Origin: Phycisphaerales bacterium
GTDB lineage: Bacteria > Planctomycetota > Phycisphaerae > UBA1845 > Fen-1342
Reading direction: 5' to 3'
Length of the DNA stretch: 64,000 nucleotides
NCBI GenBank assembly: GCA_022839625.1
Contig: JALHJL010000023.1
Coordinates: 10,369-74,368, forward strand
Of the stretch, positions 1 to 9,060 are shown in pieces. Every line of letters begins with the position of its first letter. The first letter of the stretch is position 1. Below the pieces are notes generated by a model that was given only the letters and a program-made list of their open reading frames with translations, was not told the DNA's origin and searched no databases. A program made the translations under genes and the position numbers.

Positions 1-1
1 G

Positions 2-1216
2 CTGCTGGCCCAGCGTTTCCCGTGGGTCTACGCGCCCAACCTCTACGAAGCGCGCTACCACGCCGACTGCACGCTGGCCGAACTGCGGCCTACGGTCGCG
101 GGCCTTCCGCCGCAGATCGAGCGCTGCCACACGCCGGACTTCCAGGACGCCCCCGTGCCGCTCCGCCCGCTGGTCCCCTGGATTCAGCCGGTGCACGACC
201 GCATCGCGATCGAGATCATGCGCGGTTGCCCGAACCTGTGCCGGTTTTGTCACGCGGGGTACACGCGGCGGCCGCTGCGGCTGCGGACGGTCGATCGCAT
301 CGCGGAGCTGGCCGAGTCCGCCTATTGGGCGACCGGGCTGGATGAGATCGGCTTGCTGTCGCTCTCCACCTCGGACTACCCGGACCTGGACGCGCTGGCC
401 CGCGCGCTCACGGAGCGTTTCGCGCCGCGGATGGTGAACATCAGCTTCCCCTCGTTGCGCGTGGACCGGATGCTGCCGTGCATCCCCGAGCTGGGGCGCG
501 CGGTGCGCAAGGCCGGCCTGACGATCGCGGTCGAAGCCGCCCACGACGATCTCCGCCGCGCGATGCGCAAGAAGGTCGCGGACGTCGATCTGCTGGAGGG
601 CGTGCGGGCGGCGTTCGAGGCTGGCTGGAACCGCGTGAAGCTGTACTTCATGGCGGGTTTCCCCGGCGAGCGCCCGGAGGACATCGACGGGATCGTCGAC
701 CTCAGCCGCGCCGTCAGCGAGCAGCGCCGCAAGGTGGGCAAAGCTCCCGCTGCGGTGACGACTTCGGTCGCGTGGCTCGTGCCCAAGCCCTTTACGCCGC
801 TCCAGTGGATGGCCCAGCCGCGCGCCGAGTATTTCCGCGAGGTGCAACAGCGCCTGCTGCGCCGGGCGCGGGAGCGGAGGTCGCCCGTGCGCCTGGCGTT
901 TCAGTCGCCGGAGAAGTCGATCCTGGAGGCGGTGCTGGCGCGGGGCGACCGGCGGCTCGGGGCTGTGCTCCACGACGTCTGGCGGCGCGGCGCGCGGCTG
1001 GAAGCCTGGGCCGAGCGCTTCCGCTACGAACGATGGCTCGAAGCGTTCTCCGTCACCGGCGTAGACCCCGATTTCTACGCGCATCGCGAACGGCCGTTTG
1101 ACGAGCGCTTGCCGTGGGACCACGTTGGCGCACCGCTTACCCGCCAGCACCTGGAGAAGAGCTACGCGGACGTGCGGGCGCAGTTGGCGTCCCGGGCCGC
1201 GAGTTCTACGGGGTAG
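2..1216 (+). CDS. Radical SAM protein, TIGR03960-like, 5' partial
   Basis: The frame is open from base 2, so the start lies outside the window and 404 residues are visible. The radical SAM signature CPNLCRFC (cysteine codons at 226, 238 and 247) should ligate the 4Fe-4S cluster that cleaves S-adenosylmethionine. The stretch before it (PWVYAPNLYEARYH) and the long tail after the barrel match the B12-binding-domain/radical SAM fusions of the TIGR03960 type; the B12 domain would be upstream of the window. The substrate of this family is unknown. Its 3' end overlaps the convergent gene by 11 bp. Family assignment is from recognised motifs, not a search. Confidence 0.8.
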   Translation: MLAQRFPWVYAPNLYEARYHADCTLAELRPTVAGLPPQIERCHTPDFQDAPVPLRPLVPWIQPVHDRIAIEIMRGCPNLCRFCHAGYTRRPLRLRTVDRIAELAESAYWATGLDEIGLLSLSTSDYPDLDALARALTERFAPRMVNISFPSLRVDRMLPCIPELGRAVRKAGLTIAVEAAHDDLRRAMRKKVADVDLLEGVRAAFEAGWNRVKLYFMAGFPGERPEDIDGIVDLSRAVSEQRRKVGKAPAAVTTSVAWLVPKPFTPLQWMAQPRAEYFREVQQRLLRRARERRSPVRLAFQSPEKSILEAVLARGDRRLGAVLHDVWRRGARLEAWAERFRYERWLEAFSVTGVDPDFYAHRERPFDERLPWDHVGAPLTRQHLEKSYADVRAQLASRAASSTG

Positions 1217-3710
1217 GCTGAGAAGCGGGCGACGCTGCCGCGGCCAGTGTGCGAAGACCATCGTCGATGAGCGCCCGCTCCGGCGGACGCAGCCGCATGA
1301 CTTCTTCCGGCGGGCGGCTGTCGTCGATTTGCAGAGCGGCTGCGAAATGTTCCCGCGCCCGGGTACCGGCCTGTGCCGATCCATCGCTCCGCCACACGGC
1401 CAGCCAGGCCTGCCCGGCGGAAATCCGTGCCCGTGGATTGGTCGGATACAGCTCGACCGCACGGTCCCACGTTTCTGCGGCCAAGCGACGAAACTGCGCG
1501 GCGTTCGCCGTGTCTCCGGCGTGCTCATGGCAGTCCGCGAGTTCCGCCTCAATCGTCGCCAGCAACGCGTAGTTGGACGTATCGTGCGGGTTGGCGGCGC
1601 AGTTTTCCGCCGCCCGCGCGCGCGCCGCCGCCAGCCAATCACGCCGCTCTTCGGCCAGCAATCCCGGATGACGCCCGAGTTGCAGCATGGCCCGCAGCGC
1701 TGCGCGCGCGGCGGACGTACCGCGGTACTCGCGCGCGCACTGGGCCGCCTGGTCCAGAGCTGCCGACGCCTCCGCCCGCGTGCCTGCTGTCCGCAGCGCG
1801 GCGTTGAGACGAGTCACCGCCGCCGACGCCCCCACGGCGGGCCGCAAGACGACGGCGAAATGCAGGAGCACGATCGCTGCGGCGGTGGTGCCCGCGATGA
1901 CCGAGGAGCGCGCGGACGGCGAAACGTGCGCTGCGCCCTGTGCCACCTGGCGGGACGCCACCAGGCCGGCAGCGCACAGCACGAAGACGGACAGGCCGGC
2001 CGACGTCAGCAGCGCGAAATCGATCAGCCCGTGCACGAGTGCCCCCGCCAGTGCTGCCCAGCAGCCCGCGATCAGCCAGCGTGCTTCGGTCCGGACGGCG
2101 CCGGACTCGCCCAGCAGCCAGGCACAGACGATCAGTGCCAGCAACCAGGCGAGCGCGATTTCCTGGCCCCATGCGAACAGCGCGCCGGGCTCGCCCAGCG
2201 CGGGTCGCGCAGACAGGGCGTGGAGCAGCAGAACGCCGGCTGCGACCGGGGCCGCGTACGCCGCGCGCAGCCCATCCGACGGCGGCTCGAGCGCAGTCTT
2301 CGGGTTCTCGTCGCGGCCGAACTCCTGGTCGGCCGTGGAGGGCGCACCGGTTCTCACCGTCCGACCGGGAGGTCGGCCGCCACACGCTGATGCGAAGTGC
2401 TCTGAGACAGTGTGTGGAACCAGGGCACGCAGGCCGGTCAGCAGGAGCGCACCGCACAGCAGTACTCCGCCGGCGAGCCCCAGCGGCCCCATTTCAACCA
2501 GCAAGCTCAGCCACAGATCGTGGGGGTTGCGTACCTCCTCCGTGCCCTCGGCCGGCTTGTAGCGCAGGTACGCCGCGGCGAAGTTCTCACGTCCCACCCC
2601 GCTCAGCGGTGCGTCCTGCCACACCCGCCCGGCGGCGCTCCAGTAGTACCAGCGAAACGCCAGCGAGGGGTGCGGAAGCGTTCCAGCGCGCAGGCCGTGG
2701 CCGACGCCGGCCGCGATGACCGCAACGTAGCCGACGATCAACGCCGCCCAGAGCGCGCGGGCGTGCCGCGCGCACCAGCTCGCCGCCGCACCGAGGAGCA
2801 CGAACAGCGGCAGCGCACACGCCGCGGCGACCATCGCCCCGCGGCTGCCCGTCAGAAACAACGCCGCAGCCAGTCCCACGCACAACAGAACACCGGCCGC
2901 CAGCATTCCCCACGGCTGTCCCGGCCGCGCGTCGGCCGCGGACCGTGCCGCGCGCCGCCCGGCGATCCGCAACAGCGCGACGGCCAGCAGACCCGCCGCC
3001 GGCATCAGCCACATCAGCAGGCAGGACGCCGTCACATTGGGGTGACCCAGGAACCCGTGCACCTCGCCGGCCAACATGCGGCGCTCGAAGTTGACGAAGA
3101 GCGGGTCCTGCGGATCAAACCCCTGCCGAATCAATTCCGGCTTGTAGACGCTCGCCCAGCGCTGCTGCGTCAGCGGGTTCTCGTACCAGTGCTGGCTGAG
3201 GCACTTGATCGCCGTGGTGACTCCGGTCGCGAGCAACGCGCTGAGGAGCAACGCCAGCATCCAGCGCCGGCGTACCAGCGTGGTCAGGGCTACGCCGGCG
3301 AGGACGCCGGTCACCAGGCTGCCCCCGGCGAGACGAGCGACGGGCTTGTCGCCGGCGACGAACGACGAGACCACCGCGGCGGCAAACAGAAGGGCCACGC
3401 CAACCGCGATCACCCCACGGTGCCGCCACCGGCCGCCGCGGGCCAGCGTCAGCACGCTCGCGCCGAGCAGCACGGCGTCGAGGCCGGCGGTCGTAGCGGG
3501 CGTCGGCCCGGCCTCGGCCTGTAACGCGGCCAGGAAGGAAACCTGCACCGGCTCGAACGTCTCGCTGAGCAACGGCCGGGTACTGAGCACGACCAGCAGG
3601 ACATAGAAGAGAATGCGGTCGATGAGGGCCGGCTCCGGCGACGAGCGGGCCGTGGTCGGGTCGCCACAGGCGACTCGCTGCGGCGAGTTGGTGCGGGCCG
3701 CGCCGGTCAT
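1206..3710 (-). CDS. O-antigen ligase-like membrane protein with C-terminal TPR region
   Basis: 834 residues. The first two thirds are a string of hydrophobic helices with the periplasmic loop typical of the Wzy_C/O-antigen ligase family (RNPHDLWLSLLVEMG near residue 385). The last ~200 residues are Ala-rich helical repeats resembling TPRs. The likely role is polymerising or ligating a surface polysaccharide at the outer face of the inner membrane. Its start overlaps the stop of the WecA-like gene by 4 bp, so the two are probably co-translated. Two oddities: residues 8-17 are encoded by a double-hairpin repeat (3660-3687), and a ~45-residue hydrophilic, Pro/Arg-rich stretch (about 2290-2430) interrupts the membrane region. 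Confidence 0.75.
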   Translation of the reverse strand: MTGAARTNSPQRVACGDPTTARSSPEPALIDRILFYVLLVVLSTRPLLSETFEPVQVSFLAALQAEAGPTPATTAGLDAVLLGASVLTLARGGRWRHRGVIAVGVALLFAAAVVSSFVAGDKPVARLAGGSLVTGVLAGVALTTLVRRRWMLALLLSALLATGVTTAIKCLSQHWYENPLTQQRWASVYKPELIRQGFDPQDPLFVNFERRMLAGEVHGFLGHPNVTASCLLMWLMPAAGLLAVALLRIAGRRAARSAADARPGQPWGMLAAGVLLCVGLAAALFLTGSRGAMVAAACALPLFVLLGAAASWCARHARALWAALIVGYVAVIAAGVGHGLRAGTLPHPSLAFRWYYWSAAGRVWQDAPLSGVGRENFAAAYLRYKPAEGTEEVRNPHDLWLSLLVEMGPLGLAGGVLLCGALLLTGLRALVPHTVSEHFASACGGRPPGRTVRTGAPSTADQEFGRDENPKTALEPPSDGLRAAYAAPVAAGVLLLHALSARPALGEPGALFAWGQEIALAWLLALIVCAWLLGESGAVRTEARWLIAGCWAALAGALVHGLIDFALLTSAGLSVFVLCAAGLVASRQVAQGAAHVSPSARSSVIAGTTAAAIVLLHFAVVLRPAVGASAAVTRLNAALRTAGTRAEASAALDQAAQCAREYRGTSAARAALRAMLQLGRHPGLLAEERRDWLAAARARAAENCAANPHDTSNYALLATIEAELADCHEHAGDTANAAQFRRLAAETWDRAVELYPTNPRARISAGQAWLAVWRSDGSAQAGTRAREHFAAALQIDDSRPPEEVMRLRPPERALIDDGLRTLAAAASPASQPTP
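3660..3687. repeat. Double-hairpin repeat, copy 1 (inside O-antigen ligase-like gene)
   Basis: Same 28-base element as at 7101-7128, read in the same frame on the minus strand to give SPQRVACGD near the N-terminus of the encoded protein. Perfect 6-bp stem with ACA loop followed by a 4-5 bp stem with TGCG loop. Confidence 0.85.
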
Positions 3711-4834
3711 GTTTCCTTACGCAGCGGGGCTTCCAGAATCGCGATGATCGCCAAGACCATCAGTACCATCACGCCCACGGTGATCGTGCGGCGCAGGTCG
3801 GCGCCGGGCAGGAGCGTCGCCGCCAGTCCCGTGGTCGCGGTGGCCAGGTAGATGGTCAGAACGGCGAAGCGCCGGCTCAGGCCGCGCTCGACCAGCCGGT
3901 GCGAGAAATGCCGCTGGTCCCCTTTCATCGGGTTGCGGCCCTCCAGCACGCGGATGACGACCACGCTGACGAAGTCGTACAGCGGTACGGCAAGGATGAC
4001 GAGCGGCATGGCCAGGGCATACGGCGGCGCGCCGACCCCGCTCTGAAAGTACGTCGTCAGCACGGAGACGTTCGCGAGCATGTAGCCCAGGACAAGGCTG
4101 CCGCCGTCGCCCATGAAGATCCGCGCGGGTGGGAAGTTGAACACCAGGAACCCGGCCGCCGCCCCCACGAACACGCAGCCCAGCGCCGGCACCAATACCT
4201 GCCCGGCCATCCGCCCGCAAAGGGCGATGAACACCAGGCAGATGCACGCCACGCCCGCGCTCAGACCGTCCATGTTGTCGAGGAAATTGAAGGCGTTGAC
4301 GATGACGACGAACCACAGCGTCGTGAGCACCACGGACAGCGGCACCCCGGCAAATTCGGCCAGACGCACGCGCCCGACGGTGGCCACGAGCACCGCCACG
4401 GCCACGATGACGAGGAGTTTCGCCAAGGCGGGCAACGGACGCCGGTCATCGACTAGACCCAGCAGATGAAGGACCAAGCCGCCGGCCAGAATGACCCACA
4501 GCTCTGTGGCGCGCATGTGCATGCCGCCGGCGTACGCGCGGGCCGTCTCGCCCAGGCGGTCGGCGATCCACGCCTCGGGCACGAGGCCGACGACGGCCAG
4601 GGCGCCGGCCAGGGCCAGCCCGGCCGCCAGGAAGATTGCACTGCCGCCGCCGTACGGTATCGGCGCCCGATGAGACTTGTGTCCCCCGGGGCGATCCACG
4701 AAGCCGACGCGCAGGGCTACGCGCCGGGCGCCGAGCGTGAGGAGCGCGGAGAGCAGGAACACGCCGCCGCCCACGCCGGCCAGAAGCAGGTCCAGCGGCC
4801 AGGCCGTCGCCACCAACGCCGGCGCCGACATCAT
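3707..4834 (-). CDS. Undecaprenyl-phosphate GlcNAc-1-phosphate transferase-like (WecA/TagO/MraY family)
   Basis: 375 residues, polytopic. The family's cytoplasmic motifs are all visible: DRPGGHKSHRAPIPYGGG (47-64), the Mg-binding DD (129-130), NAFNFLDNMDG (180-190), FMGDGGS (240-246) and KGDQRHFSHR near residue 305. It should transfer a sugar-1-phosphate from a UDP-sugar to undecaprenyl phosphate, starting a lipid-linked glycan. WecA/TagO is more likely than MraY because it lies next to an O-antigen ligase-like gene and not among peptidoglycan genes. It overlaps both neighbours by 4 bp (ATGA). Confidence 0.88.
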   Translation of the reverse strand: MMSAPALVATAWPLDLLLAGVGGGVFLLSALLTLGARRVALRVGFVDRPGGHKSHRAPIPYGGGSAIFLAAGLALAGALAVVGLVPEAWIADRLGETARAYAGGMHMRATELWVILAGGLVLHLLGLVDDRRPLPALAKLLVIVAVAVLVATVGRVRLAEFAGVPLSVVLTTLWFVVIVNAFNFLDNMDGLSAGVACICLVFIALCGRMAGQVLVPALGCVFVGAAAGFLVFNFPPARIFMGDGGSLVLGYMLANVSVLTTYFQSGVGAPPYALAMPLVILAVPLYDFVSVVVIRVLEGRNPMKGDQRHFSHRLVERGLSRRFAVLTIYLATATTGLAATLLPGADLRRTITVGVMVLMVLAIIAILEAPLRKET

Positions 4835-5409
4835 GACGCCCCCTCGCCGCCGACCTCTTGCCCCGGCCCCGTGCTCTGGCGCTGCTTGGCGAGTTGCTCG
4901 CGCAGGCGGCTGAAGAAGGCGTGGTACTCAGGCCGCCGGTAGTCGGGGTAGGTCCAGGGCAGGGTCTGCCACGCGCCGTGAGCGTATTGCAGCGTGACCT
5001 CGGCGTAGATGCCGTGGCCGAGGTAGATGCGGTGGCCACGGTCCTTGGTCGTCGCGAGCACGAGCTTGGTCAGGTCCACGTAGCCGGGATCGATGTTCAC
5101 CGGCCGGGAGACGTCCGCAAGCAGGCAATCGTCCGCGATCTCCGCTTCGAGCGCGTTGGCCTCGATCTTGGTCTCGGCCAGGTGCCCCGGACTGATCAGC
5201 GCCTCGAATGCGAGAAACCAGCGCTTCAGATTCGGCCCCATCTCATCCTGGTAGTAGTCCGTTTGGTCAAACGACCACAGTTCGCTTTCGCAATCCACCG
5301 GCCCGAAGCGCCTGACCAGGAGTTGCCGCGCGCGGCGGAGCAGGTCCGGGTCGCCGCTGAGCAACCCGACCAGGAGCTTGACCGCACTGGCCGCGCGGGG
5401 TTTGCCCAT
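4831..5409 (-). CDS. DUF4416 family protein
   Basis: 192 residues from the chosen ATG at 5409 (MGKPRAASAVKLLVGLLSGD); members of this family begin with a similar 'VKL-GLLS-D' strand. An in-frame start at 5460 would add 17 residues without a better ribosome site. Motifs seen: DYYQDEMG, RWFLAFE, NIDPGYVDLTKLVLATTKDRGHRIYLG. Function is unknown; older annotations call it a GTP-binding protein without proof. The 4-bp overlap with the WecA-like gene suggests a link to envelope glycan synthesis. Confidence 0.8.
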   Translation of the reverse strand: MGKPRAASAVKLLVGLLSGDPDLLRRARQLLVRRFGPVDCESELWSFDQTDYYQDEMGPNLKRWFLAFEALISPGHLAETKIEANALEAEIADDCLLADVSRPVNIDPGYVDLTKLVLATTKDRGHRIYLGHGIYAEVTLQYAHGAWQTLPWTYPDYRRPEYHAFFSRLREQLAKQRQSTGPGQEVGGEGAS

Positions 5410-5489
5410 GGCCGCAGTGTAGCGTGCCCCATCCACGGCTGCGACCCGGGCATTTCGCACCGGTGCCGACGCGGACCGCCGCGATCGCT

Positions 5490-6509
5490 CTATTCGATCA
5501 GCTCGTTGCCCACTTTGCGGGCACGGACTGGGCGATCAAGATTGATTCCCAGTTGCAGCCCCGTCGCCACCAGCAGGTTCCACCCGGCGCACAACTGCAC
5601 GTACGTGTTCATGTCCGCCAGCGCCGGGATCACGATGGTCGGGAAGGGCGTCGGGCGGGGCGCAATCGCCAGCACGTAGAGACCGACACCTTTCACGAGC
5701 ACTTCCGCGTACTTCTCCAGCTCGGCGTCGTAGGGATCGACGATGACCACGGCGTCCACCGGGTCCAGGACTTCTTCGATCCCGTGCACCACGTACGTCC
5801 CCTCGCAGTACACGCCCGCCTTGCGCGTGATCTCGCAGGTCTTGAGCGATAGCTCCTCGGCGACGCCGTCGTTACGCCCGGCCCAGCAAATCCGCGGGGC
5901 CGCCGCCAGACGCCTGGTAATCGCCGGCTCGATGTCCAGGGTCAGCGCCGTGTTCACCTTGTCCGCCAGCTCGCGCAGCAGCTCCGGCCAGGATTGCGGG
6001 CCGGCCAACGAGCCCACGAGGACCTGATAGAAGAGGGCCTGCTCCACCACGCTTTTCGTGGCCGCGACGGCGTCTTCCTTGCCGCAGTGCAGGACGAACG
6101 TCTGCCGACACTCGTGTTCCAGCGGGCTGCCCGCGGCGGCGGTCAAACCGTAGAGGGCATCGTGCCCGGCCGCCTTGAGCCGGCGAAACAGCTCGATCAC
6201 TTCGCGCGTCTTGCCGGAGTTGCTCGTGCCGAAAACGACACGCCGCCCGAGGTCGTACTCCATGGCCTGCCGTGCCCCTTCGCACTCGATGGGCTGGGGC
6301 AGGCCGCGCCGGCGGGCCAGCGCGATCACATTGTGCGCGGGAAGGATACGCGAGGAGCCCTCGCCGGTGAGGAACAGGCCTCCTCTTCGCCGCACGGCCT
6401 CGGCCATGCCGGCCGCGGCGGCCCAGTCCAGGCCGCGAATCACGTCCGGCGTTTCCAGCATCTCACGAACGAGGGCAAAGCGGGCCTGCGCGGCATCATT
6501 TCCATTCAT
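5490..6509 (-). CDS. SIS-domain sugar phosphate isomerase-like protein
   Basis: 339 residues with two sugar-isomerase (SIS) domains. The N-terminal half carries the phosphate-binding stretch (FGTSNSGKTREVIELF) of GlmS/AgaS-type isomerases, and the second half an acidic motif (HGIEEVLDPVDAVVIVDP). It most likely isomerises or senses an aminosugar phosphate. It lies 80 bp upstream of the DUF4416 gene and 78 bp downstream of the DUF4954 gene, all on the same strand, so one transcript is plausible. The glutaminase domain of GlmS is absent. Substrate is not determinable from sequence. Confidence 0.8.
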   Translation of the reverse strand: MNGNDAAQARFALVREMLETPDVIRGLDWAAAAGMAEAVRRRGGLFLTGEGSSRILPAHNVIALARRRGLPQPIECEGARQAMEYDLGRRVVFGTSNSGKTREVIELFRRLKAAGHDALYGLTAAAGSPLEHECRQTFVLHCGKEDAVAATKSVVEQALFYQVLVGSLAGPQSWPELLRELADKVNTALTLDIEPAITRRLAAAPRICWAGRNDGVAEELSLKTCEITRKAGVYCEGTYVVHGIEEVLDPVDAVVIVDPYDAELEKYAEVLVKGVGLYVLAIAPRPTPFPTIVIPALADMNTYVQLCAGWNLLVATGLQLGINLDRPVRARKVGNELIE

Positions 6510-6587
6510 ACCTCATTCTCCGTAGAGCTCCGGTGTCGATCGGGCGTCCATCCACGAGCTGGTCATCCCGCACGGGCGGCCGCGAAA

Positions 6588-8849
6588 TCACGCGCGCCCG
6601 CTGTTCTCCTGGTCGCGCTCGCGCTGCTTGACGGCCTCGACATCGCGGGCAAAGGCCTCCGCCGCGGTCCGCGCGTGCTCGATGAAGCCGTTATCGTCGA
6701 TCGTCCCAAGCACTCCGTCCATCTCGGCCTGCGATTCGTACGTCAATCGCCGGAACGGCGTGGTGTAGTCCTTGGCCCGCGTGGCCCGGGTCCGCTCGGC
6801 CATCTCGCGGCACGTCGCCACGCCGCGCTCGAGGAACGCGAACCAGGTCGCGCGATCCAGGCGCTCCAGGGGGATCTCGTTGATATCGAGCAGGCTGGCC
6901 AGTGCGTGGCGCGCCTTGTCGACGGGGTACTTCTCCCACAGCCGTTGATATTCGGCATGGACGGCGTCCCACGAATCCAGCGCGCCGGACACGATTCCCG
7001 CGCGCAGCGCCTCCAGGTCCTCGCGCAGGACGAGCTGCCCGCCGAGGTTCACCCACTGCCCGCGGCGGGGCGGAGCGAGACGCTGCCGCAGGGCCGCGAG
7101 GTCGCCACAGGCGACTCGCTGCGGCGAGCCGTCGAGATTTTCGCGGAGCATGAACGCCACCAGGATCCTGACGGCGTAATAGTGGACCATCGCCCGGTAG
7201 CAAGGGTAGGCGCGCTCAGTCTTGAGAATCCGGACCGGCCGGTCGGTGTTCTCCATGTCCTCGCCCAGGATTTCCAAGGTCGCCACGATCTGCGGCGAAT
7301 TCCGCAGCAGCTCACGGCCGCGGGCGCGCAGCGCTTCCGGCGCCAAGCCGTCGACCGGCTCGCCCTCGCGGCGGAGGGCGGCCTTTGCGGTCCAGAGCTC
7401 CAGGAGTTCCAGCGCGGCGAAGATTTCTTCCACCGTGTCAGGGGCCAGGGCGTCGAACTCGATCATCTGTTGCTTGTGGGCGCGGTGGTCGCGGGCCGCG
7501 TACTTCCACGCGTTGCGCTCCAGCGCGTACGTGTTGTAGAGAAACCAGTAGGCCGGCATCACCAGCAGCGCACCGCGCGTTTCGTCGTTCGAGACCAGGC
7601 AGAACGGCAGTCGGATGTCCAGCTCGGCCGGGTATGCGCCCTTGGCCAGCAGCGTGAACGAAGCGAAACGGCAGTTGTGCTTCAGGCTCGTGCACAGCCC
7701 CGGCCAGAAGCCGCGCCCCGCCAGGATTTCCCCGTCGTTCGCCCGCGAGTTGTGATTGGACCCGGCGGTCACGCCGGCCGCCATGTTGCTTTGCCCCAGC
7801 ACCACCGCGGCGCACAGGAACGAGTTGTTGTGGTGTTGCTCGTGGCCCGGAAAGATGAGCGAGTTGAGCACCTCGCAGCAGGAGATCGTGGAGTTGTCCC
7901 CCAGCACCGAGTTGATCAGGCGGGCCCCGTACTTCAGGGCGGAGTTCGGCCCCAGCACGAAACGCACCGCCTTCACGCCGTAGAAGACCCGGCAGCCGTA
8001 CCCGACGATGCCGTTGACCAGCTCGACGCCCTCCCCGATCTGCGAGCCTTCGGCCGCATCGCTGTTGATCGTCAGGTTCTTCAGCTTGTTGGCGCCCTTG
8101 ATGTAGGCATCCGAGCCGATCTTGACATCCTTGAGAATCCGGCAGTCCTTGATGATGGTCCGGTCGCCCACCTCGCCGTAGTAGCCGCGCCGCCGGTCAT
8201 GGCGCGCGTCCGTCAGGGACTTGAAGCGGGCCATCAGCGCCTTGTCGCCGCGGTACTTGGACCAGAGGTACGCGTCGGCGGGCAGCAGCCCGTCGAACGG
8301 CGCCACGCCGCGCCCACCGTTCTCGTTCACGATGTCCAGCCAGATGCGGACCGACTCGGGCTCGCCTTCCTTGACGATCCCGTTGCCGAACTTGGCGTAG
8401 TTGGTGGTCAGCATCTCGTCGATGTTCAGCAGCATGACCTCGTCGCCGATGATGTAATGGCCGAGGTAGGAGACGTTGTCGATCACGACGTTCGAGCCGA
8501 TGTCGCAGGCGACGATCGTGCTGTCGCGCAGCCCCACCGGCACCCGCAGGTCGTGGAACTCCAGGCAGTAGCTCTCCAGCGCCCCGATCCGCACCACGCC
8601 GAAGAACTGGCAACGCTTCACCAACTCCGGGTTGAAGCGCGCCGTCACGTAGAGCGCGTCCCAGTCGTCCGCGGTGTTCTCGTTCTTGACCAGCACCTCG
8701 ATTTCGCTGGCCGTCAGCTTGCGGAATTCGTAGCGGCGGCGCTGCTGCGCGTTGCGCAGGTGATACTCGTCCGCGCCGGGCGGCAGGAACTCCGGCGGAA
8801 TGAAGTCGTAGCCGAGCCGCTCCAGCGGGTGCTTGCCGATCTTGTTCAT
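6588..8849 (-). CDS. DUF4954 family protein (left-handed beta-helix, nucleotidyltransferase-like)
   Basis: 753 residues. The N-terminal ~400 residues have hexapeptide-like repeats of left-handed beta-helix proteins (IGSNVVIDNVSYLG, IIKDCRILKDVKIGSDAYIKG), as in sugar-nucleotide transferases. The C-terminal half is helical and family-specific. The DUF4954 assignment rests on PPGADEYHLRNAQQR near the start and the central VLGQSNMAAGVTAGSNHNSR. Function is unknown; adjacency to an SIS isomerase suggests sugar phosphate metabolism. Residues ~574-583 (SPQRVACGD) are encoded by a double-hairpin repeat also found in the O-antigen ligase-like gene, an apparent in-frame insertion. Confidence 0.8.
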   Translation of the reverse strand: MNKIGKHPLERLGYDFIPPEFLPPGADEYHLRNAQQRRRYEFRKLTASEIEVLVKNENTADDWDALYVTARFNPELVKRCQFFGVVRIGALESYCLEFHDLRVPVGLRDSTIVACDIGSNVVIDNVSYLGHYIIGDEVMLLNIDEMLTTNYAKFGNGIVKEGEPESVRIWLDIVNENGGRGVAPFDGLLPADAYLWSKYRGDKALMARFKSLTDARHDRRRGYYGEVGDRTIIKDCRILKDVKIGSDAYIKGANKLKNLTINSDAAEGSQIGEGVELVNGIVGYGCRVFYGVKAVRFVLGPNSALKYGARLINSVLGDNSTISCCEVLNSLIFPGHEQHHNNSFLCAAVVLGQSNMAAGVTAGSNHNSRANDGEILAGRGFWPGLCTSLKHNCRFASFTLLAKGAYPAELDIRLPFCLVSNDETRGALLVMPAYWFLYNTYALERNAWKYAARDHRAHKQQMIEFDALAPDTVEEIFAALELLELWTAKAALRREGEPVDGLAPEALRARGRELLRNSPQIVATLEILGEDMENTDRPVRILKTERAYPCYRAMVHYYAVRILVAFMLRENLDGSPQRVACGDLAALRQRLAPPRRGQWVNLGGQLVLREDLEALRAGIVSGALDSWDAVHAEYQRLWEKYPVDKARHALASLLDINEIPLERLDRATWFAFLERGVATCREMAERTRATRAKDYTTPFRRLTYESQAEMDGVLGTIDDNGFIEHARTAAEAFARDVEAVKQRERDQENSGRA
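7101..7128. repeat. Double-hairpin repeat, copy 2 (inside DUF4954 gene)
   Basis: Two adjacent stem-loops: GTCGCC-ACA-GGCGAC, then TCGC-TGCG-GCGA. All 28 bases match copy 1 at 3660-3687. On the minus strand it encodes SPQRVACGD in frame. The flanking sequence of the two copies is unrelated. Confidence 0.85.
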
Positions 8850-8940
8850 GGCGTCCTCTCTGGCGACCGAGCGCCGGGCCGGCGGCCCCGGCCGGCGCGG
8901 GTTTCATTCTGGAGACCCGCCCCGCCGGTGTAAAGCGGGG

Positions 8941-8969
8941 TTGTCGGGCCGCGGCCCGCAACCTAGACT
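8941..8969 (+). promoter_or_regulatory. Candidate sigma70-type promoter of the lipoprotein gene
   Basis: TTGTCG (8941-8946), 17-bp spacer, TAGACT (8964-8969), upstream of the gene at 9061. The spacer contains the self-complementary run GGCCGCGGCC. Positional evidence only. Confidence 0.4.
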
Positions 8970-9060
8970 ACGCTCCCCAGACGGTGTGGTTTGGTGGACC
9001 GGGGCTGCGGACGGCCCCGGGCGGTCGAGTCGGTCCAGTTCCAGAGCGAGGAGCCAGGCG

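Noticed and set aside
1098..2390. Open frame of 430 codons on the plus strand opposite the O-antigen ligase-like gene
   Set aside because: It overlaps the end of the radical SAM gene in another frame, is Arg-rich and lacks any domain.
5994..8933. A 979-codon open frame on the plus strand opposite the DUF4954 and SIS genes
   Set aside because: It is antisense to two genes with clear family motifs, its protein is Arg/Val/Gly/His-rich with no domain, and long antisense frames are usual at this GC content.
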